Part shown: one piece after another, positions 1 through 5,870 of the stretch
Layout: each line of letters starts with the position of its first letter
Numbering within the stretch: position 1 is the first letter of the stretch
DNA from: an uncultured Oscillospiraceae bacterium
GTDB lineage: Bacteria > Bacillota > Clostridia > Oscillospirales > Oscillospiraceae
NCBI GenBank assembly: GCA_944385645.1
Contig: CALWYA010000092.1
Coordinates: 1 to 6,329, forward strand
Length of the DNA stretch: 6,329 nucleotides
Reading direction: 5' to 3'
Translations under genes and position numbers: made by a program
Notes under the pieces: model-generated
What the model was told of the DNA's origin: nothing
Databases searched by the model: none
What the model saw: only the letters and a program-made list of their open reading frames with translations

Positions 1-535
1 CCAGGGTCTCCCGCAGGGGGGCGGCCACCCCCTGGGCTCGGTAGCCCCGCTTGTGCAGGCCCGCCCCGGAGGTGTCCAGCATCAGGGTCGCCACGTCCCC
101 CATGAGGGAGAACTGGATCTGATAGAGGGCCCCGGTCTCGGGCAGGGTGTTCAGGCCGTACTTCTCTCCCAGCCGGGCGGCGGCCGCCTTCTTCACGATG
201 GCCTGGCAGGCGGGCACCGCGTGGAGCTGGGAGTTCAGGCTGTGCCCCTTCACCGGGAACTGCCCCTCCCGGGGAATGAAGTCCTCCCAGGGCAGAGCCC
301 GGACCCCCTCGAACAGCTGGTCAAAGGTCCTGGCGGGGAAGGTCCCCAGCACCAGCAGCACCCGCTCCCCGGTGCGCAGATTCAGGTTCAGCCGGGGCAG
401 GTCGGCGGCCGCGCCGCCGCAGGTCACCCGGCCGTTGTCCGCCCGCACCTCGGGCAGGCCCAGCCGGCGCAACTCGTCGGCGCACAGCCCCTCCAGGCCG
501 AACAGGGTGGGAATGGCAAAGGTCAGCTCCTTCAC
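1..535 (-). CDS. THUMP-domain class I SAM-dependent RNA methyltransferase (N-terminal part, cut by window edge)
   Basis: The visible 178 codons match the N-terminal half of the COG0116 family (RlmL / Bacillus YpsC type), which methylates guanine N2 in 23S rRNA using S-adenosylmethionine. What is seen: an opening FAIPTLFGLEGLCADEL, a THUMP-like RNA-binding region at about residues 45-155 that includes SQLHAVPACQAIVKK, then the family signature LDTSGAGLHKRGYR and APLRETL, which lead into the methyltransferase domain. The SAM-binding loop and the NPPY catalytic motif lie beyond the window and were not seen. The start is GTG at 533-535, with AGAGAGGTG six bases upstream (542-550). An in-frame GTG three codons earlier (542-544) is possible but overlaps that Shine-Dalgarno sequence. 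The gene follows murI by 84 bases with a candidate terminator between them. Family assignment is firm; the exact target base is inferred from the family. Confidence 0.88.
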   Translation of the reverse strand, partial: MKELTFAIPTLFGLEGLCADELRRLGLPEVRADNGRVTCGGAAADLPRLNLNLRTGERVLLVLGTFPARTFDQLFEGVRALPWEDFIPREGQFPVKGHSLNSQLHAVPACQAIVKKAAAARLGEKYGLNTLPETGALYQIQFSLMGDVATLMLDTSGAGLHKRGYRAQGVAAPLRETL

Positions 536-580
536 GGGGCGCACCTCTCTTTCTCTTGTCTGTCTTCCCGTCTCCGGGAC

Positions 581-617
581 AAAAAGCGGGGGCGCAGGCG
601 CCCGGCCTCCGCCCCGC
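581..617 (-). terminator. Candidate Rho-independent terminator after murI
   Basis: On the minus strand, just after the murI stop, GCGGGG (612-617) can pair with CCCCGC (586-591). Inside or as an alternative, GGGCGC (598-603) pairs with GCGCCC (590-595) across a two-base loop. A run of five T follows on the transcript strand (581-585). A second small hairpin, CCCG-GAGA-CGGG with a GNRA-type loop, follows at 567-578. The T run is short and the next start codon is only 45 bases away, so this may be a leaky terminator or attenuator. Confidence 0.5.
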
Positions 618-619
618 CG

Positions 620-1444
620 CTATCGGTTCAGCTCCATGGGGGGATAGAACTCCACCCCTTCCACCCGCTCCAGGCCCACCTGGCGGGCCCGCAGGGCGTA
701 CTCCGCCACGTCGCCGGTGGTGTAGATGGTCAGCTTCCCCTCTCCCCCGCCCTGGCGGGTCAGGTCGGACCGCCGCAGGTAGTCGGCCAGGGAGCGGGCC
801 ATCTCCTCCGCCGGGTCGATAAGGGGCAGGTCCGGGTACAGCTTCCGGATGCGGTCGGCCACCAGGGGGTAGTGGGTACAGCCCAGCACGCAGCACTGGA
901 TCTTGTCCCGCTCCACCATGGGGCCCAGCTCGGCCCGCAGCTCCTCCTCCACCTGGGCCATCCCGGTGGGGTCCCCCAGGCTGTGCTCCACCAGCCCGGC
1001 CAGGTCGGGACAGCCGCAGCTGAGGACCACCACCTTCTTGGGGCTGCGCTCCAGAATCTTCTTGGGGTAGATCCGGGAATTGTGGGTAAAGACGGTGGAG
1101 ATCACCCCCACCTTGCCCACCTCGATCTCAGCCACCGCGTCGGCCCCCGCCTGGACGGCGTTGAACACCGGGCAGGACACCGCATCCCGGCACTGGCCGA
1201 TGACGCAGGAGATGGTGTTGCAGGCCACCAGCAGGGCCTTGATCCCCCGGCTCTCCAGAAAGGAGAACATATACCGGGCCATGGCCACGATGTCTCCCTC
1301 CCGGTGGTTGCCGTAGGGCACGTGGGCCCCGTCCCCGAAGTAGATCAGCTCCTCGCCGGGCAGCAGGCGCTGCACCTGCCGCACCACGCTGAAGCCCCCG
1401 ATCCCGGAGTCCAAAACGCCCACCGGGCTGTTACGATCCAACAT
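620..1444 (-). CDS. murI: Glutamate racemase
   Basis: Converts L-glutamate to D-glutamate for the second residue of the peptidoglycan stem peptide, in the cytoplasm and without a cofactor. The 274-residue product has the usual family length. Family motifs in order: VLDSGIGG (10-17) near the N-terminus with the expected Asp-Ser pair; GDGAHVPYG (37-45); VACNT with the first catalytic cysteine at C75; and LGCTHYP with the second at C189 and its neighbouring histidine. All key residues are present, so the enzyme should be active. The start chosen is ATG at 1442-1444, behind AAGGAGG (1456-1462). An in-frame ATG at 1481-1483 would add 13 residues, but it has only a weak Shine-Dalgarno and sits in a hairpin loop. 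The gene follows yycI by 69 bases on the same strand with no terminator seen, so co-transcription with the wal genes is likely. An aspartate racemase is less likely, given the glutamate-type ACNT/GCTHYP pair. Confidence 0.95.
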   Translation of the reverse strand: MLDRNSPVGVLDSGIGGFSVVRQVQRLLPGEELIYFGDGAHVPYGNHREGDIVAMARYMFSFLESRGIKALLVACNTISCVIGQCRDAVSCPVFNAVQAGADAVAEIEVGKVGVISTVFTHNSRIYPKKILERSPKKVVVLSCGCPDLAGLVEHSLGDPTGMAQVEEELRAELGPMVERDKIQCCVLGCTHYPLVADRIRKLYPDLPLIDPAEEMARSLADYLRRSDLTRQGGGEGKLTIYTTGDVAEYALRARQVGLERVEGVEFYPPMELNR

Positions 1445-1455
1445 GTACGAAACGT

Positions 1456-1462
1456 CCTCCTT
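1456..1462 (-). promoter_or_regulatory. Ribosome binding site deciding the murI start
   Basis: AAGGAGG on the minus strand lies 11 bases before ATG 1442-1444, slightly long but usable. It supports the 274-residue murI product over the longer frame starting at 1483. Confidence 0.6.
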
Positions 1463-1472
1463 GCCGCTTTGC

Positions 1473-1496
1473 TCCCGGGACATCCTATGCCCGGGA
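1473..1496 (-). other. 7-bp inverted repeat in the yycI-murI gap
   Basis: TCCCGGG and CCCGGGA (1473-1479 and 1490-1496) form a seven-pair hairpin with a ten-base loop in the 69-base gap before murI. No T run follows, so it does not look like a terminator. The alternative upstream murI ATG (1481-1483) falls in its loop. Any role in mRNA stability or translation is inferred. Confidence 0.4.
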
Positions 1497-1513
1497 CCGG
1501 CGGAACTTGCCTG

Positions 1514-2329
1514 TCACTCCAGGCGGGTCACCTGTCCGGTGACCGTGTCCAGCTGATAGGCTCCGGTGTCGGTGGTCACCCGCCACACAGGGGTCAGGGT
1601 CATGCCCCCCGACAGGGCGGGGGTCACCGCGTAGCCCGGCTGGATGGCGTCCATCCGGCTGCACACGTCCCCCAGAGCGCTCACCCCGTTGAGGAAGCTC
1701 ACCAGGGCGGTGGACACCGAGATGGTCCGCCGGGAGGGGTCCTCCCGGGGCTCGCCCACCAGCCGGTGGCCGTTCTCCAGGCCGGTCAGCCCCTCCTCCG
1801 AGCAGGTGACGGTCACCTCCTGGTTGAACAGGGGCGCCCCCGCCCAGGTCTGCCGGAACACCAGAGCGCCCTCCTTCTCCTCCAGCAGCTCCCCCTGGAA
1901 GCCGATGTCGGACAGGGCCGCCTGGGCGGCTTGCGCCGGGCTGCCCTCCACGGGGAAGGCCGCCGGCTCCAGCTGGGCGGAGAAGGCCCCATAGCTGTGG
2001 AACTGGATGGAGCCGCTGTCGTTATAGTAGCGGTACACCTCGCCCCCCAGGGCCTCCATGGACACCTCGCCCCCCAGCAGGGCCAGGGCGGCCGCCCGCT
2101 CCCCCTCCAGATCCCGCCGGACTGTCTGGGGCGACAGCTCCATGGTCTGTGGAATGACGCGCTCCTCCACCTGAACCCCCTGCTGGGTCAGAAAGCGCAC
2201 CGCTCCCTGCCAGGTCTGCTCTCTGGCCTGCCGGTCCTGGAGTTCCTGGCTGACCACCATGGTCAGCAGGAACAGGTTGGCCAGCGCCAGGATCAGCAGG
2301 ATGATATTTTTCAGCTTTGTCCAGGGCAT
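1514..2329 (-). CDS. yycI: YycI-like (WalI) membrane-anchored regulator of WalK
   Basis: A 271-residue protein, close to the ~280 of Bacillus YycI. The N-terminus MPWTKLKNIILLIL resembles the Bacillus YycI start (W-S/T-K-x-K followed by a membrane helix). Residues about 7-26 form a single membrane segment with a short positive cytoplasmic end; the rest is outside the membrane. The C-terminal part, with PVWRV, YQLDTVTGQV and a final LE, resembles the YycI/YycH fold in which strands carry short Gly-rich turns. In Bacillus, YycI and YycH form a complex with WalK through their membrane helices and restrain its activity. The start is ATG 2327-2329, behind GGGAGGGGG (2337-2345) with 7-base spacing. 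An in-frame extension to 2566 exists but overlaps yycH and lacks this site. It begins 4 bases after the yycH stop. The call rests on the N-terminus, topology, length and position; the body is divergent. Confidence 0.78.
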   Translation of the reverse strand: MPWTKLKNIILLILALANLFLLTMVVSQELQDRQAREQTWQGAVRFLTQQGVQVEERVIPQTMELSPQTVRRDLEGERAAALALLGGEVSMEALGGEVYRYYNDSGSIQFHSYGAFSAQLEPAAFPVEGSPAQAAQAALSDIGFQGELLEEKEGALVFRQTWAGAPLFNQEVTVTCSEEGLTGLENGHRLVGEPREDPSRRTISVSTALVSFLNGVSALGDVCSRMDAIQPGYAVTPALSGGMTLTPVWRVTTDTGAYQLDTVTGQVTRLE

Positions 2330-2333
2330 CTCT

Positions 2334-3671
2334 CTACCCCCTCCCGGCGGCATTGTCCCGGGCGGCCCAGCCCGCCGCCAGGGTGTCGCCGCCGCCGTCG
2401 GCGTAGACCAGCAGCAGCTCCCGCCCCTCCAGCCCCTCGGCCCGGAGGGCGGCGGAGGCCTGCCGCGCGGGCAGGACGGCGGCCTCCTCACCGGAGGAGG
2501 CGTAGCTGCGCAGATACATGGTAAGCTGCTCGATTCGGCCTCCGGACACCTGGAAGCGGGCGGCATAGCCCTCCTCCAGCTGGACGGGGACTCCGTTCAA
2601 GCTGTAGCCGAAGTCGATCTCCCAGCCCTCCTGGGTCCGGACCGCCGAGAGCAGATATAGTCTGGCCTCTCCGCACCGGGGGCTCAGCACGGACAGGGCG
2701 GTCTGCCGGCAGGCCTCCACACAGTCCAGCAGGTCTCCCCCCGCCGGGGACAGCACACCCGCCCCCTCGCCGGCGGTGTAGACGGCCACCCCCCGGTCGG
2801 ACAGACGCACGCTGTCGTCTCCGCTGCGGGCCACCTGTTCGTCGGTGGTATAGAAGCTGGTGCTGTCCAGGGGGAAGCCCAGGTCCTCCGCCAGCCCGGC
2901 CAGAGCCCCCTGTCCGGCGGCGGAATTGGAGGCGGTGTAGGTCTCCAGAGCAAGCAGCCCGTCAAAGAGCAGGGTATCCGGGTCCAGGTCGGCGTACTCC
3001 TCCGCCTCGAAGGCATAGAACACCTCCCGGCCCTGGACGGCGGACAGGGTCTCGGCCAGGGCCGAGGCGCTCACCGTCCCGCAGGGGCAGCGGTAATAGC
3101 GCCCGTTCTCCTCATTCCGGCAGTACAGGACCACCTGATCCTCCTCCACCGCCAGCACCAGCCGGCGGATGGAGGCGTTCCCCTGGACCTGTTCCCCGGA
3201 CAGCCAGCCGGTGAGCACCGGCAGGGGGATCTCCCCCTGAAAGTCCAGATAAATTCCCAGCCGGTCGGTGAGGACCTCCTCCCACCGGATGCGGGTGATC
3301 TCCTCCGGGGTCTCCGCCCCGGACAGGGCCTCGGCCAGGGGACCGGCCACCTGCTGGAACAGCTCCTGGCAGGCCGCCTGATCATACAGGATCCCCGCCC
3401 GGGTCCCCTCCGCCTGGGGCAGGCCGGAGCCGGCGGGCGGCTCCTCCCGAGGCAGATTGACCACCATGGCCATGGGCACCAGGGCCCCGCCCTCGCCGGC
3501 GGACCCCTGGTCGGGGCCGGCCACCATCTGGGTGCCGTCCTCCCCCAGCAGACCGCTGAGGGGATCCATCAGCTGGGTCCGGGCGGCCAGCCACAGGGCC
3601 GAACAGGTGAGCAGGACGATGAGCACGTCCTTGGCCAGCTCCACCGCCCGGCGCTTCTTACTTTCTCTCAT
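2334..3671 (-). CDS. yycH: YycH-like (WalH) membrane-anchored regulator of WalK
   Basis: A 445-residue protein, near the ~455 of Bacillus YycH. A basic stretch MRESKKRR is followed by one membrane helix at about residues 13-30. The remainder is an acidic domain outside the cell, beginning with a Gly/Pro-rich low-complexity linker (about 40-65). In Bacillus, YycH acts with YycI to restrain the WalK kinase. The C-terminal part (FGYSLNGVPVQLEEGYAARF, then SGGRIEQLTMYLRSY) resembles the YycH/YycI type of repeat strand fold. Three cysteines near residues 184-197, including a CPC, are uncommon for an exported domain. The ATG at 3669-3671 lies inside the end of walK; the 14-base overlap and GAGGGA (3679-3684) suggest translational coupling. 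Sequence resemblance alone is weak, so the name depends largely on gene order, topology and length. Confidence 0.72.
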   Translation of the reverse strand: MRESKKRRAVELAKDVLIVLLTCSALWLAARTQLMDPLSGLLGEDGTQMVAGPDQGSAGEGGALVPMAMVVNLPREEPPAGSGLPQAEGTRAGILYDQAACQELFQQVAGPLAEALSGAETPEEITRIRWEEVLTDRLGIYLDFQGEIPLPVLTGWLSGEQVQGNASIRRLVLAVEEDQVVLYCRNEENGRYYRCPCGTVSASALAETLSAVQGREVFYAFEAEEYADLDPDTLLFDGLLALETYTASNSAAGQGALAGLAEDLGFPLDSTSFYTTDEQVARSGDDSVRLSDRGVAVYTAGEGAGVLSPAGGDLLDCVEACRQTALSVLSPRCGEARLYLLSAVRTQEGWEIDFGYSLNGVPVQLEEGYAARFQVSGGRIEQLTMYLRSYASSGEEAAVLPARQASAALRAEGLEGRELLLVYADGGGDTLAAGWAARDNAAGRG

Positions 3672-5439
3672 GGCCCGGTCCCTCGATCTTCAGCTCCAGC
3701 TTGATGGCAAGGCCGGGGCCCTCCTTGTCCAGGATGGTCAGGCTGCCCTGGTGCCGGTCCACAATCTCCTTGGCGATGGACAGGCCAAGGCCGGTGCCGC
3801 CCGACTGGCGGGAGCGGGCCTTGTCCACCCGATAGAACCGCTCGAAGATCCGGGGGCGGTCCTCCTGGGGAATGCCGATGCCGTCGTCGTCCACCACCAG
3901 CCAGACCTGGTCCTCCTCCCGACCGGCGGAGATGGTGATATGTCCCCCGTTGGGGGTGTACTTGATGGAGTTGGAGACAATGTTCATCATCACCTGCAAG
4001 ACCCGCTCCCGGTCGGCCACGATGTCGGGCAGATCGGGCTCCAGCTCCAGCTTCAGGGTGTGACTGCGGCGCTGGGCCTCCATGTACACCGCGTTGTACA
4101 GGTCCTGGACCGCCTCGGAGAAGGAGAAGCGGGCCAGCTTCAGCTCGCTGCGGTCGGAGTCGAAGCGGGACAGGGTGAGCAGGTCCTGGACGATGTGGGT
4201 CATCCGGTCCGACTCGTTCAGGATGACCCCCAGGAACTTCTTCTCCATCTCCGGCGGGATGTCTCCGGCGTTCTCGGACAGGGTCTCGGCGTAGGAGTGG
4301 ATATTGGTCAGGGGGGTGCGCAGCTCGTGGGACACATTGGCCACGAACTCCTTGCGCATCTCCTCGTTCTTGCGCTGCTGGGTCACGTCGTGGAGGACCA
4401 CCAGCACGCCGCCGCCGGCCTGTCCCCGGTCAAAGGGGGCCAGCAGCAGCTGTAAAAAGCTGTCCCGCACCTGCAGCTCCCCCTCCAGGTGGTCCGGGGT
4501 GTCCAGCACCTGGTCCAGGGGGGCCACCTGTCCGAAGAGGGAGGCGTAGGTGGTCTCCGGGCCGATCCGCCGCAGCAGCAGCTGGGCGGCGGCGGGGTTG
4601 GAGTGGATCACCTTCCCCTCCCGGGAGAAGGCCACCACGCCGTCGGTCATGTGCAGGAAGAGGGTGTCCAGCTTGTTGCGCTCGTTCTCCACCTGGCGCA
4701 GGGTGTCCTGAAGCTGCCCCGCCATGTCGTTGAAGGTGTCGGTGAGCACGCCGATCTCGTCCTGGGAGACCACCTCGATCTTCCGGGAGAAGTCCCCCTC
4801 GGCCACCCGCATGGCCCCCTCGGTGAGGCGCTGGATGGGGGTGACCAGGGTCTTGGACAGCAGGAAGGACAGCAAAATGGAGATCACCAGTCCGAACACC
4901 AGGGCCTCCATGATGAGAATGATCATCTGGTCGGCCAGGTTGTTGGCGGTGGTCTTGTTGTCCAGAATATAGATCACATAGTCCTGGCCCCCCCGCTGGA
5001 TGGGGACGGCCACGTCCATATAGTCCAGAGCGGCGTTGCTCTCGTCCCCCGCCTGTCTGGTCTCCAGCCCCTGGGTGAGGGCAAAGAGCAGGTTCTCGGT
5101 GTACTCCAGAGGGGCGTCGTCCCCGTCGGGGGAGATCAGGCACTCGCCGTTGCCGTTCAGAATATACAGCTTCCGGTTCCGGCCGTCCACTCCCAGCTCG
5201 CCGGCGACGGAGGACAGCACCTCCCGCAGCTGGGCGGCTCCGTCCTCCTCCCCCTCCTGCTCGGTCTCCAGGTCGTGGACCAGCTGGGGGTCGCTGAACA
5301 CCTCGGACACCTGGGTGTAGAAATCCTCCAGATAGAAGGCGGTCACCGAGTTGACCAGGAAGGCCCCCACCACCAGCATCAGGGACAGGATCAGCAGAAC
5401 CATGATCATGACCAGCTTCATGTGCAGGCTGCGCAGCAT
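3658..5439 (-). CDS. walK: WalK/YycG/VicK-type sensor histidine kinase
   Basis: A 593-residue membrane kinase (Bacillus WalK is ~611) that phosphorylates WalR in response to cell-wall state. Domains in order: membrane helix 1 (about 8-30); an extracytoplasmic sensor of about 140 residues (31-171), probably a PAS/Cache fold, with an acidic patch near 60-66; membrane helix 2 (172-196); HAMP (about 196-248); a cytoplasmic PAS (about 255-352, opening LFLHMTDGVVAF); dimerisation and phosphoacceptor SHELRTPL with H371; then the ATPase with N box NIVSNSIKYT (486-495), G1 DDDGIGIP (517-524), F box IFERFYRVD (531-539) and G2 GGTGLGLSIAKEIV (547-560). All catalytic boxes are intact. The start is ATG 5437-5439, six bases from AGGAGG; an in-frame TTG at 5443-5445 overlaps that site and is rejected. 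Its distance from walR, 367 bases, is far larger than the near-contiguous arrangement usual for this pair. Confidence 0.95.
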   Translation of the reverse strand: MLRSLHMKLVMIMVLLILSLMLVVGAFLVNSVTAFYLEDFYTQVSEVFSDPQLVHDLETEQEGEEDGAAQLREVLSSVAGELGVDGRNRKLYILNGNGECLISPDGDDAPLEYTENLLFALTQGLETRQAGDESNAALDYMDVAVPIQRGGQDYVIYILDNKTTANNLADQMIILIMEALVFGLVISILLSFLLSKTLVTPIQRLTEGAMRVAEGDFSRKIEVVSQDEIGVLTDTFNDMAGQLQDTLRQVENERNKLDTLFLHMTDGVVAFSREGKVIHSNPAAAQLLLRRIGPETTYASLFGQVAPLDQVLDTPDHLEGELQVRDSFLQLLLAPFDRGQAGGGVLVVLHDVTQQRKNEEMRKEFVANVSHELRTPLTNIHSYAETLSENAGDIPPEMEKKFLGVILNESDRMTHIVQDLLTLSRFDSDRSELKLARFSFSEAVQDLYNAVYMEAQRRSHTLKLELEPDLPDIVADRERVLQVMMNIVSNSIKYTPNGGHITISAGREEDQVWLVVDDDGIGIPQEDRPRIFERFYRVDKARSRQSGGTGLGLSIAKEIVDRHQGSLTILDKEGPGLAIKLELKIEGPGHERK

Positions 5440-5445
5440 GGGCAA

Positions 5446-5451
5446 CCTCCT
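5446..5451 (-). promoter_or_regulatory. Ribosome binding site of walK
   Basis: AGGAGG on the minus strand, six bases before ATG 5437-5439, within a purine-rich GAGAGAGAGGAGG leader. It rules out the TTG at 5443-5445, which would overlap it. Confidence 0.75.
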
Positions 5452-5471
5452 CTCTCTCGTCTCCGGCGGGG

Positions 5472-5503
5472 CTCACTCCCCGAAGCAGTACCCCATGCCC
5501 CCG
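5472..5503 (-). repeat. Copy 3: short diverged copy of the walR 3' end
   Basis: Bases 5472-5496 match 24 of 25 bases of the end of walR (5806-5830). After one inserted base, a further CCCCCG matches. Read on the minus strand it gives GMGYCFGE and a TGA stop, against GMGYYFGE and stop in walR. It carries the G found in copy 1 rather than the A of copy 2 at the one position where those differ. Its stop lies 33 bases before the walK ATG. It could be the decayed original end of walR or part of an unrelated dispersed repeat. Confidence 0.7.
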
Positions 5504-5517
5504 CCGCACTTCTCTTT

Positions 5518-5545
5518 GTTCCCGCCCCCGCAGGGGGGCGGGAAC
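5518..5545. repeat. Perfect 12-bp GC-rich hairpin
   Basis: GTTCCCGCCCCC (5518-5529) and GGGGGCGGGAAC (5534-5545) are exact reverse complements around a four-base loop. On the transcript strand it is preceded by AATAAATTTTTACC and followed by AAAGAGAAG, so it lacks the T run of a Rho-independent terminator. On the plus strand it is followed by GGTAAAAATTT, also not a terminator. A strong fold here in the mRNA could stabilise ends or mark a processing site between walR and walK. Confidence 0.75.
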
Positions 5546-5581
5546 GGTAAAAATTTATTGAACAGGCGCACACGCCGGGGC

Positions 5582-5646
5582 CTCACTCCCCAAAGTAGTA
5601 CCCCATCCCCCGTTTCGTTTTAATGAACTGCGGGTTGGCGGGGTCG
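5582..5646 (-). pseudogene. Copy 2: 65-base duplicate of the walR 3' end
   Basis: 64 of 65 bases are identical to 5806-5870. It encodes the last 20 codons and stop of walR (from DPANPQ to GYYFGE); the single difference (A5592 against G5816) changes TTC to TTT and is silent. Upstream of it on the minus strand there is no start or continuing homology to walR, so it is a gene fragment and not an expressed gene. Near identity points to a recent event or ongoing gene conversion. Confidence 0.93.
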
Positions 5647-5805
5647 CTCCCCACCGAGCAGGCGCGGTGGGGGCCCCTCTTTTTTCAATCCTCGGGGCGA
5701 ATGAATCGCCCCTCCGGAAATCCTCCGCTCCGCTCCGGATTTACGCCGGATTCCCGGCGCCCCGCCTGCGGCGGGTCCCAGGACGACCCCGCAGGGTTAG
5801 CGATA
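5647..5805. repeat. 159-base multi-hairpin segment between walR-end copies 1 and 2
   Basis: Five inverted repeats follow one another: CCCCACCG/CGGTGGGG (5649-5656 with 5665-5672); GGGGCGA/TCGCCCC (5694-5700 with 5706-5712); an eight-of-nine pair stem 5715-5723 with 5737-5745, whose loop side carries three CTCCG pentamers (5723-5737); CGCCGG/CCGGCG (5744-5749 with 5754-5759); and CCCGCC/GGCGGG (5761-5766 with 5770-5775). There is no open frame of its own, no transposase and no clear terminal inverted repeat. This looks like a REP/BIME- or MITE-like palindromic element flanked by 65-base direct repeats; that identity is inferred. Confidence 0.6.
5649..5686 (+). terminator. Weak plus-strand terminator-like hairpin
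   Basis: The stem CCCCACCG/CGGTGGGG with an eight-base loop is followed, after about seven bases, by six T (5680-5685) on the plus strand. No plus-strand gene lies upstream, so it would act only on antisense transcription, or it is simply part of the repeat element. The gap between stem and T run is long for a terminator. Confidence 0.25.
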
Positions 5806-5870
5806 CTCACTCCCCGAAGTAGTACCCCATCCCCCGTTTCGTTTTAATGAACTGCGGGTTGGCGGGGTCG
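5806..5870 (-). repeat. Copy 1: 65-base direct repeat inside the walR 3' end
   Basis: This is the genuine end of walR, continuous with the rest of its DNA-binding domain, and the partner of 5582-5646. The repeat starts one base beyond the TGA stop and ends inside the codon preceding DPANP. Confidence 0.93.

Larger units (their letters stand above)
5440..5806. other. Gene-free, hairpin-rich walR-walK spacer
   Basis: 367 bases without a credible gene between walR and walK. From left to right it holds the walK leader and ribosome binding site (5440-5471), a diverged short copy of the walR end (5472-5503), a perfect 12-bp hairpin (5518-5545), an AT-rich patch (about 5546-5563), a 4-bp hairpin (5565-5576), a near-perfect 65-base copy of the walR end (5582-5646), and a 159-base segment with five hairpins (5647-5805). 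No minus-strand hairpin here is followed by a T run, so transcription could read through to walK. Two plus-strand open frames here end in the same residues only because the 65-base repeat is read in the same antisense frame twice. Confidence 0.8.

Noticed and set aside
1442..1483. Longer murI starting at 1483
   Set aside because: The ribosome binding site is weak, the start lies in a hairpin loop, and the extra 13 residues precede the normal racemase N-terminus. AAGGAGG favours 1444.
53..2524. An 823-codon open frame on the plus strand, and other long plus-strand frames at 3457-4455 and 4489-5550
   Set aside because: They run antisense to murI, yycI, yycH and walK, which have clear motifs. 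Their products are low-complexity Gly/Pro/Arg/His/Gln-rich, typical of GC-rich shadow frames.
2330..2566. N-terminal extension of yycI to 2566
   Set aside because: The extension overlaps yycH out of frame, is Pro/Arg-rich, and lies before the real membrane-anchor start at 2329, which has its own Shine-Dalgarno.
5544..5566. AT-rich patch considered as a promoter for walK on the minus strand
   Set aside because: A TAAATT-like -10 can be drawn, but no -35 element lies at the right distance; the bases there are GC-rich and part of a hairpin.
5623..5847. A 74-codon plus-strand frame in the walR-walK gap
   Set aside because: Its ATG lies in copy 2 and its end in copy 1 of the 65-base repeat, and the neighbouring frame 5351-5623 ends in the same residues. 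It is explained by the duplication, and no convincing ribosome binding site was seen.
5472..5870. CRISPR-like array from the three repeated walR ends
   Set aside because: Only three copies of unequal length with spacers of different size, and the repeats are coding sequence from walR. No cas genes are seen.
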